The notes under the pieces: generated by a model
The model's database searches: none
Told to the model about the DNA's origin: nothing
The model's input: only the letters and a program-made list of their open reading frames with translations
DNA from: Solirubrobacterales bacterium
GTDB lineage: Bacteria > Actinomycetota > Thermoleophilia > Solirubrobacterales > Solirubrobacteraceae
Assembly (NCBI GenBank): GCA_027451345.1
Contig: DAIDJO010000026.1
Span: forward strand, 1 to 64,000
DNA: 64,000 bases
Direction of reading: 5' to 3'
Shown: piece by piece, positions 41,541 through 52,030 of the stretch
Position numbering within the stretch: the first letter of the stretch is position 1
Layout: each line of letters begins with the position of its first letter
Made by a program: the position numbers and the translations under genes

Positions 41541-41942
41541 CTAAGTCGACGCGGCCCCGTCGCCGCCGGGCGACGGCTCGTCGGGCCAGTGCCCGTGCTC
41601 GATGAAGAAGGCGCGCTCCTGGCCCGTCGGCCAGCGCGCGCGACGGGCGAGAAAGACCCGGTCACGGGCCTCGCGGTCGCGCTCGTCGTCGCCGCTGACA
41701 CCGATGCGCCACAGCCAGTTGATGAGCCAGGTCGAGGAGCCGGCCCCCACGAAGGCGGCGAACGCCGACACGCCGAAGGTGTCGAAGTTGTCGACGACGA
41801 GCAGCACGACGCCGACGACACAGAGCGCCGCGGGGATCCACCAGCGCAGCAGGCGGACCGGCAGGCTCGCGGGCAGCCGTTCGCTCTCGGCGTGAAACAG
41901 CCGACTCGACTGGCGCTGGGGGCGGCTCGCCGGCCCACTCAT
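41541..41942 (-). CDS. Small membrane protein of unknown function (about 2 TM)
   Basis: Hydrophobic segments WWIPAALCVVGVVLLVVDNF and VSAFAAFVGAGSSTWLINWLW. Confidence 0.5.
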   Translation of the reverse strand: MSGPASRPQRQSSRLFHAESERLPASLPVRLLRWWIPAALCVVGVVLLVVDNFDTFGVSAFAAFVGAGSSTWLINWLWRIGVSGDDERDREARDRVFLARRARWPTGQERAFFIEHGHWPDEPSPGGDGAAST

Positions 41943-41964
41943 GCTCGGAGACCCACCCGCCGTC

Positions 41965-42441
41965 TCAGTCGCGCGCGCGGCGATACTGGTGGACGAGCGG
42001 GAGCGCCCCGGCCGGCTCGGGCGCCGGCATCGCGGCGGCGACCATGCCGCGCTCGTGCATCGTGCGCAGACGGGACTCGAACGCCACGGCGACTCGGGTG
42101 GCGTGCGCCTTGGCGAGCTGCGCCCGCTCGCCCGCGAACAGCTCGTCGACCGTCATGGCCCAGAGGAACAGCCAGCGATCGAAGTGCCCCCGGGTGAGCG
42201 GCACCTGAAGATGCAGCTCGATGTGCGGGCGGAACGCACCGCCGCCGTAGCTGTGAGCGCCGAGCAGGATCGTCTCCCAGAAGTTGGTGATCCGCGGAAC
42301 GTGCACGTCGAGATCGAGCCGGGCGACGTCCGTGAACAGGAAGCCGATGATCGGATCGCTCAGCGCCCGCTCGTAGAAGGCGCGCACGAGCCGCTCGCAG
42401 TCGGCGCGCGTCGCGATGTCATGGCGTATCGGCTCGGGCAT
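41965..42441 (-). CDS. Group III truncated haemoglobin-like protein
   Basis: LVRAFYERALSDPIIGFLFTDVARLDLDVHVPRITNFWETILLG...HFDRWLFLW. Confidence 0.85.
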   Translation of the reverse strand: MPEPIRHDIATRADCERLVRAFYERALSDPIIGFLFTDVARLDLDVHVPRITNFWETILLGAHSYGGGAFRPHIELHLQVPLTRGHFDRWLFLWAMTVDELFAGERAQLAKAHATRVAVAFESRLRTMHERGMVAAAMPAPEPAGALPLVHQYRRARD

Positions 42442-42506
42442 CCCCTCCCAGGATAGGGCTCGGGATCAGGGGCGCCCGGTGCGCGGGCGCCACCCCCACG
42501 CGGCGC

Positions 42507-43979
42507 TCAGCCCGCGCCGACGCCGGGCATCGCCGGTCGGCCGACGCGCGCGGAGCCGAACGAGACTCGCACGATCGCGCCGCCGTCCGGCGCGTTCTCC
42601 GCCGTCGCGTAGCCACCATGGGCCTCGGCGGCCTGTTTGACGATGGCCAGGCCGAGCCCGGAGCCGGGCATGCGGCGGGCTTCGGCGGAGCGATAGAAGC
42701 GCTCGAACACGTGCGCGAGGTCCTCCGAGCGGAAGCCGGGGCCGTGGTCGCGCACCGTCAGCACCCCGTCGGCGAGGGTGATCTCGACCGTCGCACCCGG
42801 GGGGCTCCACTTCGAGGCGTTGTCGATGACGTTCGTCACCGCGCGGGTGACACGATCCGGAGAGTTGCTGATCACGGTCGGCTCGAGCTCGCTGGCGAAG
42901 GTGACGGCCTGGAAGCGACGGGTGGCGCGCTGCATCGCCTCGCTGATGATCGCGTCGAGCTCGAGCTCCTCCACCGCCTCGTTCGGCGCAGCGCCGCGAG
43001 CCAGCTCGAGCACGTCGGCAACGAGCTGGGTGAGGTCGTCGAGCTCGGCGACGATCGCGTCGCGCAACTCCGCCTGCTCGCCCGGTGGCAGCCGATCGGC
43101 CTCGAGGAAGATCTGGATGTTCGAGCGCAGAGCGGCGATCGGGGTGCGGAGCTCGTGTGAGGCGTCGGCGATCAGGTGACGCTGCGCCTCGACCGAGCGC
43201 TCGAGCGCGGCGAGGGTCTGGTTGAAGCTCGCCGCGAGCCGGCGGATCTCGATCGCGCCGACCTCCTCGATCCGGCGGGGCCGGTCGAGCGCGCTGGTGA
43301 CCTGCTCGGTCTGGCTCGTGAAGCGGCGGATCGGCGCGAGCGCCGAGCGGGCCACGAGCGCGCCCACGCCGCCCGCGAGCACCATCCCGACGCCGAGCAG
43401 CAGCCCGTAGGTCACGAGCAGCGCGCGCAGCGCGTCATCGATCGTGGTCAGCGGCATGGCCACCTCGATCGCCTTGCGGTCCGGCCGGTCCGGGGCCACG
43501 TAGATCTCCTCGTGGGTCCGGCCGATCCGCGCCGTGAAGTAGTACGCGCCGGTGAGCCTGCGAGCGACGGCGCGGACGCGCGGGGTCACCGGGAGCCTGG
43601 GGCGCTTGCCGTTCTGGGCAAAGACGCGCCCGTCCGGACAGACCGACTGGAAGTACCCGGCGGGACCGCCGAGCGCCTGTTCGCCGCCGCCGCCCGGCTC
43701 GGTCTGGGAGCCGCACCCGACGGTCTCCTGATCGCCCTCCCCGGTCGGAAGGACGGCCCCGGACGCTCCGGAGCGGGGAACGTCGATCTGGCTGTGCCCG
43801 CTCCCGCCCAGACGCAGGGGGTGCGCCTGCAGCGACGGCGCGGCCAGGTCCGCGAGCTCGAGCTTGACCTCCTGATAGAGCTTGGCGCGCGTCGAGAGAT
43901 ACCCGACCGGCGCGAAGATCAGGCAGACCGCGGCCACGCCGAAGGCGGCCGCCGCGGCGATCCGCCGCTGCAGGCTCAT
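42507..43979 (-). CDS. Sensor histidine kinase (HAMP, HisKA, HATPase)
   Basis: DASHELRTPIAALRSNI, DNASKWSPPG, DHGPGF, GSGLGLAIVKQ. Confidence 0.9.
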   Translation of the reverse strand: MSLQRRIAAAAAFGVAAVCLIFAPVGYLSTRAKLYQEVKLELADLAAPSLQAHPLRLGGSGHSQIDVPRSGASGAVLPTGEGDQETVGCGSQTEPGGGGEQALGGPAGYFQSVCPDGRVFAQNGKRPRLPVTPRVRAVARRLTGAYYFTARIGRTHEEIYVAPDRPDRKAIEVAMPLTTIDDALRALLVTYGLLLGVGMVLAGGVGALVARSALAPIRRFTSQTEQVTSALDRPRRIEEVGAIEIRRLAASFNQTLAALERSVEAQRHLIADASHELRTPIAALRSNIQIFLEADRLPPGEQAELRDAIVAELDDLTQLVADVLELARGAAPNEAVEELELDAIISEAMQRATRRFQAVTFASELEPTVISNSPDRVTRAVTNVIDNASKWSPPGATVEITLADGVLTVRDHGPGFRSEDLAHVFERFYRSAEARRMPGSGLGLAIVKQAAEAHGGYATAENAPDGGAIVRVSFGSARVGRPAMPGVGAG

Positions 43980-44650
43980 GGCTCCCGCAGCACGTAGCCC
44001 ACGCCGTGCACGGTGTGGATCAGCCGCGGCTCCCCGTCCGCCTCCAGCTTCTTGCGCAGGTAGCCGATGTACACGCGCAGCGAGTTGCTGGTGACGCTGA
44101 TGTCGTAGCCCCAGATGCGGTCGTAGATCAGCTCGACCCGGAGCACCCGGCGGGGGTTGAGCATGAAGAGCTCGAGCAGCTGGTACTCGGTGCGGGTGAG
44201 GTCGACCTCGCGGCCGTTGATCCGCGCCGCGTGCGCATCGGCGTCGAGCTCGAGCCCGGCGAAGACGAGCGAGCGGCCCTCGCCCTCGGGCAGATGGCGG
44301 CGCATGATGGCGGTGAGCCGAGCCCGCAGCTCACGCACGTCGTAGGGCTTGACCAGGTAATCGTCCGCGCCGGCCTCGAGCCCCGTCACGCGGTCCTCGA
44401 TCGCGTCGCGGGCGGTGAGCATCAGCACGGGCGTGCGATCCCCGGCCCCCCGCAGCCGCCGGCACACCTCGATCCCGTCGACCTTCGGCAGCCCGACGTC
44501 GAGGATCACCACGTCGGGGATGTCGGCGGCGAGGCGACCGAGGGCATCCTCACCGTCAACCGCCTCGAGCACCTCGTAGCCGGCCAGCAGCAGCGAGCGC
44601 CGGATCGCCGAGCGCACCGCATCGTCATCCTCGATCACCAGAACGCGCAT
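43976..44650 (-). CDS. OmpR-family response regulator
   Basis: MRVLVIEDDDAVRSAIRRSLL...VILDVGLPKVDG...YLVKPYDVRELRARL; winged helix ending RLIHTVHGVGYVLREP. Confidence 0.92.
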   Translation of the reverse strand: MRVLVIEDDDAVRSAIRRSLLLAGYEVLEAVDGEDALGRLAADIPDVVILDVGLPKVDGIEVCRRLRGAGDRTPVLMLTARDAIEDRVTGLEAGADDYLVKPYDVRELRARLTAIMRRHLPEGEGRSLVFAGLELDADAHAARINGREVDLTRTEYQLLELFMLNPRRVLRVELIYDRIWGYDISVTSNSLRVYIGYLRKKLEADGEPRLIHTVHGVGYVLREP

Positions 44651-44663
44651 CGCCCTGGGGAAG

Positions 44664-45443
44664 TTATACGGCGGCGAGCGCCGGAAATCCCGGCGTGGTG
44701 ACGGTCTGCCCGTTCTCGAGCACGAGCAGCGCCTCGTAGCCGGCCGCCCGCACCGTCTCGAGGCCGCCGTCGCCCGCGGCGACCAGACCGGTGGCGAGCG
44801 CGTCGGCCAGGGCGAGATCCGGGCCGCACACCGACGCCGACGCCACCCCGGCACGGGCCGGTGCCTCCGCGCGGACATCCCAGATGTGCGGGCCGCGCTC
44901 ATAGCAGCCGGAGGTGGCGATGGCGCCCTCGAGCTCGATCACGCAGGCGAGGCGCTCGGGGGACTCGGGAGAGCGGATGCCGATGCGCCAGGCGTCCCAC
45001 TCTGCGGGTGTGCCGAACGTCGCGATGTCCCCGGCCGCGTTCACCATCCCGGCGCCGAGACCGGCCGCCTGGAGTCCCCGGGCGGCCTCGCGCGCGGCCC
45101 AGCCCTTGACCAGCCCGGTCGGGTCGAAGCCGTCCGGCAGCGACCACGGATCAAACCACCCGTCCGAGGCGGTCCGAGCCCGCTCGCAGAGGCCGATGAC
45201 CTCGGTGACCTCGGGCGGGCAGTCCTCGAGCGCGATCTCCCCGCGGCGCAGACGAGCGAGCGGGGTGTCGGGCCGATACAGGCTGAACACGTCGTCGGCG
45301 CGGTGCAGCGTCGCGCACGCCGCGGCGACCGCCGACCGCGTCAGGGTCATCGGTGCTCCATGCGGTCGCACCTCGATCGAGACGACGGTCCCCATGACCG
45401 GCTCCGCGTGGCGATAGATGACCTCGCCGCCGCGCATCCTCAC
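44664..45443 (-). CDS. apbE: FAD:protein FMN transferase (ApbE)
   Basis: GTVVSIEVRP, DDVFSLYRPDTPLARL, FDPTGLVKGWAAREAARGL, MVNAAGDIATFG. Confidence 0.87.
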   Translation of the reverse strand: MRMRGGEVIYRHAEPVMGTVVSIEVRPHGAPMTLTRSAVAAACATLHRADDVFSLYRPDTPLARLRRGEIALEDCPPEVTEVIGLCERARTASDGWFDPWSLPDGFDPTGLVKGWAAREAARGLQAAGLGAGMVNAAGDIATFGTPAEWDAWRIGIRSPESPERLACVIELEGAIATSGCYERGPHIWDVRAEAPARAGVASASVCGPDLALADALATGLVAAGDGGLETVRAAGYEALLVLENGQTVTTPGFPALAAV

Positions 45444-45949
45444 GCCTTGAGCTTGTCGAGCGCCGACTGCAGTGACTGCTGGTAGGCGGCGGAGGTGTAG
45501 GACGCGCCGGAGACACCGTTGATCCTGGCGCTCTGCGCCGAGAGCGCCTGCGTGCGCAGCAGCGGCATCGCGTACTGGTCGATCATCGCCGACTGCGGAT
45601 CCGTCACGTTGTGCCGGACGACGGTGACGTCGACGAGCCTCGACCCGCGGACGGTCACCTTGACCGCCAGGTCGCCGAACGGGTACTGCATGTCGCTCCC
45701 CACCGCGGAACGGGTGGCGGACGCGCCGGCGGGCGCGGCCGTGGTCGGCGGCGCGGCCGGCGTCGACGTGGCGCTCGCGGACCGCGCCCCGGCGCTGCCC
45801 GTGCCCGTCTGGCTGGTCGAGCCGCTCACCTTCAGCGATCCCGTCGATGCGCCGGCGAGCGCGGAGGCGTGCGGCCCAGCCGCGTGGTAGCCGACGAGGG
45901 CGACGACGCCAAAGGCGGTGCTGGTGAGAACGATCGGTGCTCGTTTCAT
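45440..45949 (-). CDS. Membrane-anchored FMN-binding domain protein
   Basis: N-terminal TM; GDLAVKVTVRGSRLVDVTVV...INGVSGASYTSAAYQQSL, with ApbE-target-like SGA(S/T)xT. Confidence 0.85.
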   Translation of the reverse strand: MKRAPIVLTSTAFGVVALVGYHAAGPHASALAGASTGSLKVSGSTSQTGTGSAGARSASATSTPAAPPTTAAPAGASATRSAVGSDMQYPFGDLAVKVTVRGSRLVDVTVVRHNVTDPQSAMIDQYAMPLLRTQALSAQSARINGVSGASYTSAAYQQSLQSALDKLKA

Positions 45950-45962
45950 CGTCTTGCTCCTG

Positions 45963-47357
45963 TCAGAAGGCGAAGGCTTCGTGGTGGATGCGGTCGGCGG
46001 GGACCCCGACCGCCCGCAGGGCGCGCAGCACGGTGGTGGTGAACCCGGTGGGACCGCAGATGAAGACGTCGCGATGGGCGATGTCGGGGATCAGCTCGAG
46101 CAGGCTGTGCGGGCTGATCTGAGTGTGACGGCGGGGTCCGAGCAGCTCGTGCAGCCGGCCCCGCCGGAGCTTGATCAGCGCGCGCAGCTCGTCGCGGAGC
46201 ACGAGGCTCTGCTCGTCGTGGGCACGGGCCACGAGCACCGTGTCCACGTGCTCCGGGAGGTCCTCGAGCAGCGCCCGCAACGGGGTGACCCCGACGCCGG
46301 CACCGATCATCGCGACCCGATCGCTCGTGCGCGCGTCCGCGGTGAAGGCGCCGTACGGGCCCTCGATGGCCACACGGGTCCCCGGCTCCAGGGCGGCCAG
46401 CGCGCCGCTGTGGTCCCCCAGCTCCTTCACGGTGATTCGCAGGAAGCGGCCGTCCGGCAGGGCCGAGACCGAGTAGGGGTGCGCCTGCCACCACAGCCCG
46501 CGCCGGAGGATGCGCAGCTGGATGAACTGGCCGCCGGCGATCGGCATCAGTCGCAGCCGCCTGCCCTCGAGCAGCACGGAGACGACGTCGTCGGTCTCGC
46601 GCCGCACCGACGCGACGCGCAGCTGGTGGAACGTGCTGCGCCAGACCGGCAGCAGGATCCGGTAGACGAACACGACACCGGCGGTGCCGATCCACAGCGC
46701 CGTCCAGAAGGCACGGGCCAGCGGGTGACCGAGGAACATCACGCCGATCGCCAGCTGATGCGAGAAGGACAGCGCGAGCGCCAGGTAGGTGTAGAGATGC
46801 ACCGCCCACCAGGTCTCGTAGCGCATGCGCCGCCTGGCGATGCGGGCGGAGGTGACGGCGGCCATGACGAGCATCGCGAATCCGGCCGTGGCGGTGAGGA
46901 TCCCGGGATAGGAGGTGAGCAGCAGCCAGTACTGGTGCCAGGCGCCGGTGTGCGCCATCCGGGCGTAGCCGACGGTGATGAGCACTCCGTGAGCGGCGAT
47001 CAGCACGAGCGTCCACGGGGCGAGGCGACGGTGCCAGCGCATGAGGACGTCGTGCCCGAGGGTCCGCTCGACGACCGGGACCCGGCCGGCGAGCAGCACG
47101 ACGAGCAGCATCGCGTAGGTGCCGACCAGCCCGGTGATGCGTCCACCGAAGGTGAGCCACCCACCGGGAGCGTTGAGGGCACCCCAGCTCTGGGCGTCGA
47201 TGGCCAGGGCGATGACGATCCCGAGACCGAGGCCGAGCATCCCCGCGACGAGATCGACGCTGCGATCGCTGTGCCAGGGACGGCGCGCGGGCAGCCGCCA
47301 CGCGCTGGCGTCGGCGCGCGTCCGGCTGAGGGTCAGGGTGTCGTTCATGCTGCTCAC
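45963..47357 (-). CDS. Ferric-reductase-like TM domain + FAD/NAD(P)H oxidoreductase
   Basis: Multiple TM with His-rich heme-type helices; HPYSVSALPDGRFLRITVKELGDHSG; GAGVGVTPLRALLEDLP; VFICGPTGFTTTVLRAL. Confidence 0.87.
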   Translation of the reverse strand: MSSMNDTLTLSRTRADASAWRLPARRPWHSDRSVDLVAGMLGLGLGIVIALAIDAQSWGALNAPGGWLTFGGRITGLVGTYAMLLVVLLAGRVPVVERTLGHDVLMRWHRRLAPWTLVLIAAHGVLITVGYARMAHTGAWHQYWLLLTSYPGILTATAGFAMLVMAAVTSARIARRRMRYETWWAVHLYTYLALALSFSHQLAIGVMFLGHPLARAFWTALWIGTAGVVFVYRILLPVWRSTFHQLRVASVRRETDDVVSVLLEGRRLRLMPIAGGQFIQLRILRRGLWWQAHPYSVSALPDGRFLRITVKELGDHSGALAALEPGTRVAIEGPYGAFTADARTSDRVAMIGAGVGVTPLRALLEDLPEHVDTVLVARAHDEQSLVLRDELRALIKLRRGRLHELLGPRRHTQISPHSLLELIPDIAHRDVFICGPTGFTTTVLRALRAVGVPADRIHHEAFAF

Positions 47358-47421
47358 TCTCTGGCGAGGAAGTCGGTGGCCAGAGCATGGGCAGGCTCCG
47401 TCAGAAGCCCGTAGAAAGGCT

Positions 47422-48849
47422 CTAAGAAAGAAGTGAGTTCGCCGCGACGGCGGCCGCGTGGCCCGCGTAGCGAGCGCGGATCTCCGGCCGGGGATCCGGC
47501 GTGGGCTCGGCCGCGAGGGCGACCGGCCAGCCGGTCCGCTCCCCGGTCAGCGCCCACGCAGCCTGCGCCGCCGCACCGGCGGCGACGTACTCCCCCGGGG
47601 TCGGCACCATCACCGGCGCGTCGAAGACCTGGGCCGCGACCGCCTGCACGGCGCGGCTCTGCGCGGCCCCACCGATGAGCAGCAGCCGGCGCTCGCGCAC
47701 TCCCACGGCGCGCAGGGCGTCGAGCCCGGCGCCGAGACCGCAGAGCATCCCCTCGTGGGCCGCCCGAGCGAGATTCTCGCGCGTGGTCGACGCGAGGGTC
47801 AGCCCGCTCAGCGTCGCGGTGGCTGTCGGCAGGTTGGGCGTGCGCTCACCCTCGAAGTAGGGGACGAGCACGAGCCCGCCGGACCCGGGCTCCGCGGCCA
47901 GTGCCAGCTCGGCGAGGCCGGCGAGGTCGACGCCGAGCAGCCGCGCGGCGGCGACCAGCACCCGCGCCGCGTTCAGCGTGGCGATCAGCGGCAGGAAGCG
48001 GCCGGAGGCATCGGCGAAGCCGGCGACCGCTCCGGTGGGGTCGGCGACCGCCCGGTCGCTGACCGCGAAGACCGTCCCGCTCGTGCCGACCGAGATGACG
48101 ACGTCCCCCGCGCCGGCGGCGAGGCCGAGCGCGGCGCCGGCGTTGTCGCCGCAGCCGGGCCCGACCACGACCCCGTCGGGAGTCCGCCCGGCCGGCGCCT
48201 CGGGCGCCAGGACACGGGGCAGCGTCACGGCACCGGTGCCGAGGGCCCGCTCGAGCAGGTCGAGGTCATAGCGATCCGTGGCGGCGTCGAAGTACCCCGT
48301 TCCGGAGGCGTCGGAGCGGTCGGTGACGAGCGCCCCGAGCTCGGGCCCGCGCGTGGCCTCGCCCCTCGGGCCATACCCGAGCAGCCGCCAGGTCAGCCAG
48401 TCGTGCGGGAGGGCGACCGCCGCGACGCGTCGGGCGTTCTCGGGCTCGTGGTCACGCAGCCAGCGCAGCTTCGTGAGCGTGAACGAGGCCACGGGCACCG
48501 AGCCGGTGCGGCGGACGAGCTCCTCGGCGCCGACCTCCTGCGTGAGCGCCTGCGCCGCCGCGGCGCTGCGGGTGTCGTTCCAGAGCAGCGCGGGGCGGAT
48601 GACCTCGCCGTGAGCGTCAAGCGCGACCAGCCCGTGCTGCTGGCCCGCGACAGCGACCGCCGCGACGTCGGCGAGGCCACCCGCCTCCGCGATCGCGCGC
48701 TGGAGCGCCCGCCACCAGGCGTCCGGATCGACCTCGGTGCCCTCGGGGTGCGGCGCGCGTCCGGAGCGGACCACGCGCCCGGATTCGAGGTCGCAGATCA
48801 CGACCTTGCAGCTCTGCGTCGAGGAGTCGACCCCGGCGACGAGCGTCAT
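47422..48849 (-). CDS. xylB: Xylulokinase
   Basis: [59 protein letters not shown]. Confidence 0.9.
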   Translation of the reverse strand: MTLVAGVDSSTQSCKVVICDLESGRVVRSGRAPHPEGTEVDPDAWWRALQRAIAEAGGLADVAAVAVAGQQHGLVALDAHGEVIRPALLWNDTRSAAAAQALTQEVGAEELVRRTGSVPVASFTLTKLRWLRDHEPENARRVAAVALPHDWLTWRLLGYGPRGEATRGPELGALVTDRSDASGTGYFDAATDRYDLDLLERALGTGAVTLPRVLAPEAPAGRTPDGVVVGPGCGDNAGAALGLAAGAGDVVISVGTSGTVFAVSDRAVADPTGAVAGFADASGRFLPLIATLNAARVLVAAARLLGVDLAGLAELALAAEPGSGGLVLVPYFEGERTPNLPTATATLSGLTLASTTRENLARAAHEGMLCGLGAGLDALRAVGVRERRLLLIGGAAQSRAVQAVAAQVFDAPVMVPTPGEYVAAGAAAQAAWALTGERTGWPVALAAEPTPDPRPEIRARYAGHAAAVAANSLLS

Positions 48850-48881
48850 CGTGCGACCCTCCGGCACTGGTGCCCGGTCCC

Positions 48882-50072
48882 TCAGCGGGCGCCGAGGAGG
48901 TGCAGGGTGGCGAGCTGCTGCAGGCGCACGAACCCGTACCCGCGGGCGCCGAAGTGCGCGCCGGCGTCGAAGCGCTCCCAGGCCGTTTCGTCCGCGAGCA
49001 GGTCCGCGTACCCCTCGCCCGGGTTCAGGGTGGGGACCCGCAGCTCATCGACCTTGGCCTGCGCCATCGCCTCCTGCACCTCCGGGTCGGCGCGGAACGC
49101 CGCGGCACGCTCCCTGAGCAGCAGGTAGTTCTGCATGTTCGCCCGGGCGGAGTCCCACACACCGGTCTCGTCCTCGGTGCGGGAGGGCTTGTAATCGAAG
49201 TGGCGCGGGCCGGTGTAGGCGCGGCCGCCGTCGGGGCCGCCGAACTCGAGCAGGTCGACGAGCGCGAAGGCCTGGTAGAGGTCGGCGTGCCCGAACACGA
49301 GATCCTGGTCGTACTTGATCCCGCGCTGCCCGTTGAGATCGATGTGGAAGAGCTTGCCGGCCTCCAGCGCCTGCTGGATCGCGGCGACGAAGTTCAGGCC
49401 CGTCATCTGCTCGTGCCCGAACTCCGGGTTGACCCCGAACAGCTCCGGGCGCTCCAGCGTGTCGATGAACGCGAGCGCGTGCCCCACGGTCGGCAGCAGG
49501 ATGTCGCCGCGAGGCTCGTTCGGCTTGGGCTCGATCGCGAACCGCAGCGCGTAGCGCTGGTCGACCACGTACTGCGCCAGCAGGTTCACCGCCTCCCGGT
49601 AGCGCGCCAGCGCGGCCCGGATGTCCTTGCCGTGGTCATACTCGGCGCCCTCGCGCCCGCCCCACATCACGAGCGTCTCCGCACCCAGCTCAGCCGCCAG
49701 ATCGATCTGACGGATCACCTTGCGCAGCGCGAACCGCCGCACGGAACGATCGTTGGAGGTGAACCCACCGTCCTTGAACACCGGTGCCGAGAACAGGTTC
49801 GTCGTCACCATCGGTACCACCAGCCCGGTCTCCGCGAGCGCCCGCTGCAACCGATCGACCTGCCCGCGCCGCTCCTGCTCGCTCGAACCGAACGGGAACA
49901 GATCATCGTCATGAAACGTCAACCCCCAGGCACCGAGCTCCGCCAGCCGTTCGACAACATGCACCACATCCAGCGCGGGACGCGTCGGCCCGCCGAACGG
50001 GTCGGTGCCGTTGTAGCCGACGGTCCACAGACCGAAGGAGAACTTGTCAGCAGGCGACGGGATGGGGGTCAT
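48882..50072 (-). CDS. xylA: Xylose isomerase
   Basis: [69 protein letters not shown]. Confidence 0.94.
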   Translation of the reverse strand: MTPIPSPADKFSFGLWTVGYNGTDPFGGPTRPALDVVHVVERLAELGAWGLTFHDDDLFPFGSSEQERRGQVDRLQRALAETGLVVPMVTTNLFSAPVFKDGGFTSNDRSVRRFALRKVIRQIDLAAELGAETLVMWGGREGAEYDHGKDIRAALARYREAVNLLAQYVVDQRYALRFAIEPKPNEPRGDILLPTVGHALAFIDTLERPELFGVNPEFGHEQMTGLNFVAAIQQALEAGKLFHIDLNGQRGIKYDQDLVFGHADLYQAFALVDLLEFGGPDGGRAYTGPRHFDYKPSRTEDETGVWDSARANMQNYLLLRERAAAFRADPEVQEAMAQAKVDELRVPTLNPGEGYADLLADETAWERFDAGAHFGARGYGFVRLQQLATLHLLGAR

Positions 50073-50106
50073 CGGGCTGGCTCCTCGGGATCAGGGGTCG
50101 CCTGCG

Positions 50107-50127
50107 TGGCGCCGGCGGCCGGTGCCA
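50107..50127 (-). terminator. Weak hairpin candidate downstream of ClC gene (TGGCGCCGG-CGG-CCGGTGCCA)
   Basis: 9-bp arms with one mismatch; location between clc stop and xylA start on the minus strand. Confidence 0.35.
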
Positions 50128-50138
50128 GGTGGATGTAA

Positions 50139-51995
50139 TCACCGCACGGCCACGGGCGGCTCGCCCGTCCGGCGCCGCGGAACGAGCGGGCGCAGGCGGA
50201 AGACCCGAGCGGTGTCGCGCTCCTCCTGCAGATCGACGAGCCGGCCGGCGAGCAGGTCCACGAGGGTGACGACGCCGAGGAGCCGGTCGGGGGCATCGCG
50301 CCGCACGACGGGCAGACGCGTGAACCCGCGGTCGGCCATGAAGTTGGCCGCCTCTCGGAGCGTGATGTCGGGAAAGGCGACGACGGGATCGGGCACGGCG
50401 ACATCACCGAGGGTGGACCCGGCCGGCAGCTGAGCGCGATCGAGGGCGGCGGCGAGCATGTCCCGGCGGGTGACGATGCCGACGAGTCGATCCTGCCCGT
50501 CGAGCACCGGGTAGAGGCGCTGCCGGTGCCGCTCGTCCCGCGGCGCTCGCTCCTGCGCGATGAAGTCGGCGGCGGCGTCCACGACGTCGGCGTCGGCGCG
50601 ATAGCAGATGACCTCCGTGCACATCACGTCTCGCACGAACAGGACCTCGAGCGGGTCGATCGAGTACTCCCGGGTCAGGTGCAGGTCGCGGCGGGCGATC
50701 TTCTCGGTGAGGACCGAGCGCTTCAGCATCAGGACCGAGACGCCGTAGGCGGAGGACGCGGAGATGACGAGGGGCAGCAGCGCGCCCCACTCGTGCGTGA
50801 GCTCGAGCGAGAAGACGACCCCGGTGAACGGGGAGCGCATGACGCCACCCACGACCGCGGCGAGCCCGACGAGCGCCCAGAAGCCGGGGCCGACGTGGGG
50901 GAAGAGATGCGCCTCCAGCGCGCCGAGCGCTCCGCCGATCATGAAGACCGGGGCGAGCACTCCGCCGGAGGTCCCCGAGCCGAGGGAGAGCGACCAGATC
51001 AACGTCTTGACGATCAGGATGCCGAGGATGAGCGAGAGCGGCGCCTGGCCGCGAAGCAGCTGGCGGATCACGTCATAGCCGACGCCGAGGGCCCGCGGCT
51101 CGACGAGCCCTCCCAGCCCGACGATCAGCCCGCCGAGGGCCGGCCACCACATCCAGTGGATCGGGAGCCGGTGGAAGGCGTCCTCGGAGGCGTAGACGAG
51201 TGCCGTGGCGATCACGGCGAGACCCCCGCCGATCAACCCGGCGGCGACGCAGAGCCCGTACACGCCCGCGTGCAGCGTGAGGTGGGCGACGTGCACCGCG
51301 AACACGGGCCGCGTGCCGAGCAGGGATCCGCGCACGATCGTCGCGACCGCGACCGAGGCGGCGACCGGCAGGTAGCTTCGCGGACGCCATTCGAAGAGCA
51401 GCAGCTCGACCGCCAGAAGGATCGAGGCGAGCGGCGCGTTGAACGTCGCGGCCATGCCGCCCGCCGCGCCGGCCACGAGCAGCGTCTTGCGCTGATCGGC
51501 CGTGAGTTCGAAGAACTGCGCCAGGAGCGAGCCGAAGGCGCCTCCGGTCATGATGATCGGGCCCTCCGCCCCGAACGGGCCGCCCGTACCGATTGAGATC
51601 GCGGCGGAGATGGGTTTCAGGAGGGCGACGCGGGGCTGGACCCGGCTGCCCCCGATCAGGATCGCCTCGATCGCCTCCGGCATGCCGTGCCCGCGGATCT
51701 TCTCCGAGCCGAAGCGGGCCATCAGTCCGATGAGCAGTCCCCCGGCGACCGGCGCCAGGACGATCAGCAGAGGGCTGTGGCGATGGGCGCCCGGGGCGAC
51801 GAGCGTCGTCAGCGCGCGTCCATAGAAGACGAGGTTCGTGATCAGGCCGATCAGGCGCAGCAGGCAGAAGGCGACCACCGCGGAGAGCGCGCCGATCGGC
51901 ACCGCCGCGGCGATGATCGGCAGCGCTCGCCGGTCAAGTGAGAAGTCGCCGAGGCGCCTGACCCCTGAGGGCAGTTCCGGGGGCGTCGTCAACAT
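50139..51995 (-). CDS. ClC-family chloride channel/antiporter with C-terminal CBS pair
   Basis: GTGGPFGAEGPIIMTGGAFGS, GSGTSGGVLAPVFMIGGALG, C-terminal CBS repeats. Confidence 0.9.
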   Translation of the reverse strand: MLTTPPELPSGVRRLGDFSLDRRALPIIAAAVPIGALSAVVAFCLLRLIGLITNLVFYGRALTTLVAPGAHRHSPLLIVLAPVAGGLLIGLMARFGSEKIRGHGMPEAIEAILIGGSRVQPRVALLKPISAAISIGTGGPFGAEGPIIMTGGAFGSLLAQFFELTADQRKTLLVAGAAGGMAATFNAPLASILLAVELLLFEWRPRSYLPVAASVAVATIVRGSLLGTRPVFAVHVAHLTLHAGVYGLCVAAGLIGGGLAVIATALVYASEDAFHRLPIHWMWWPALGGLIVGLGGLVEPRALGVGYDVIRQLLRGQAPLSLILGILIVKTLIWSLSLGSGTSGGVLAPVFMIGGALGALEAHLFPHVGPGFWALVGLAAVVGGVMRSPFTGVVFSLELTHEWGALLPLVISASSAYGVSVLMLKRSVLTEKIARRDLHLTREYSIDPLEVLFVRDVMCTEVICYRADADVVDAAADFIAQERAPRDERHRQRLYPVLDGQDRLVGIVTRRDMLAAALDRAQLPAGSTLGDVAVPDPVVAFPDITLREAANFMADRGFTRLPVVRRDAPDRLLGVVTLVDLLAGRLVDLQEERDTARVFRLRPLVPRRRTGEPPVAVR

Positions 51996-52030
51996 ATCGT
52001 GTCACGATACCCACTTTCCGCCGGCTCGCT

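Noticed and set aside
45918-49128. Long plus-strand ORFs (45918..47414, 47458..49128) over the ferric reductase and xylAB
   Set aside because: Complement of clearly coding minus-strand genes.
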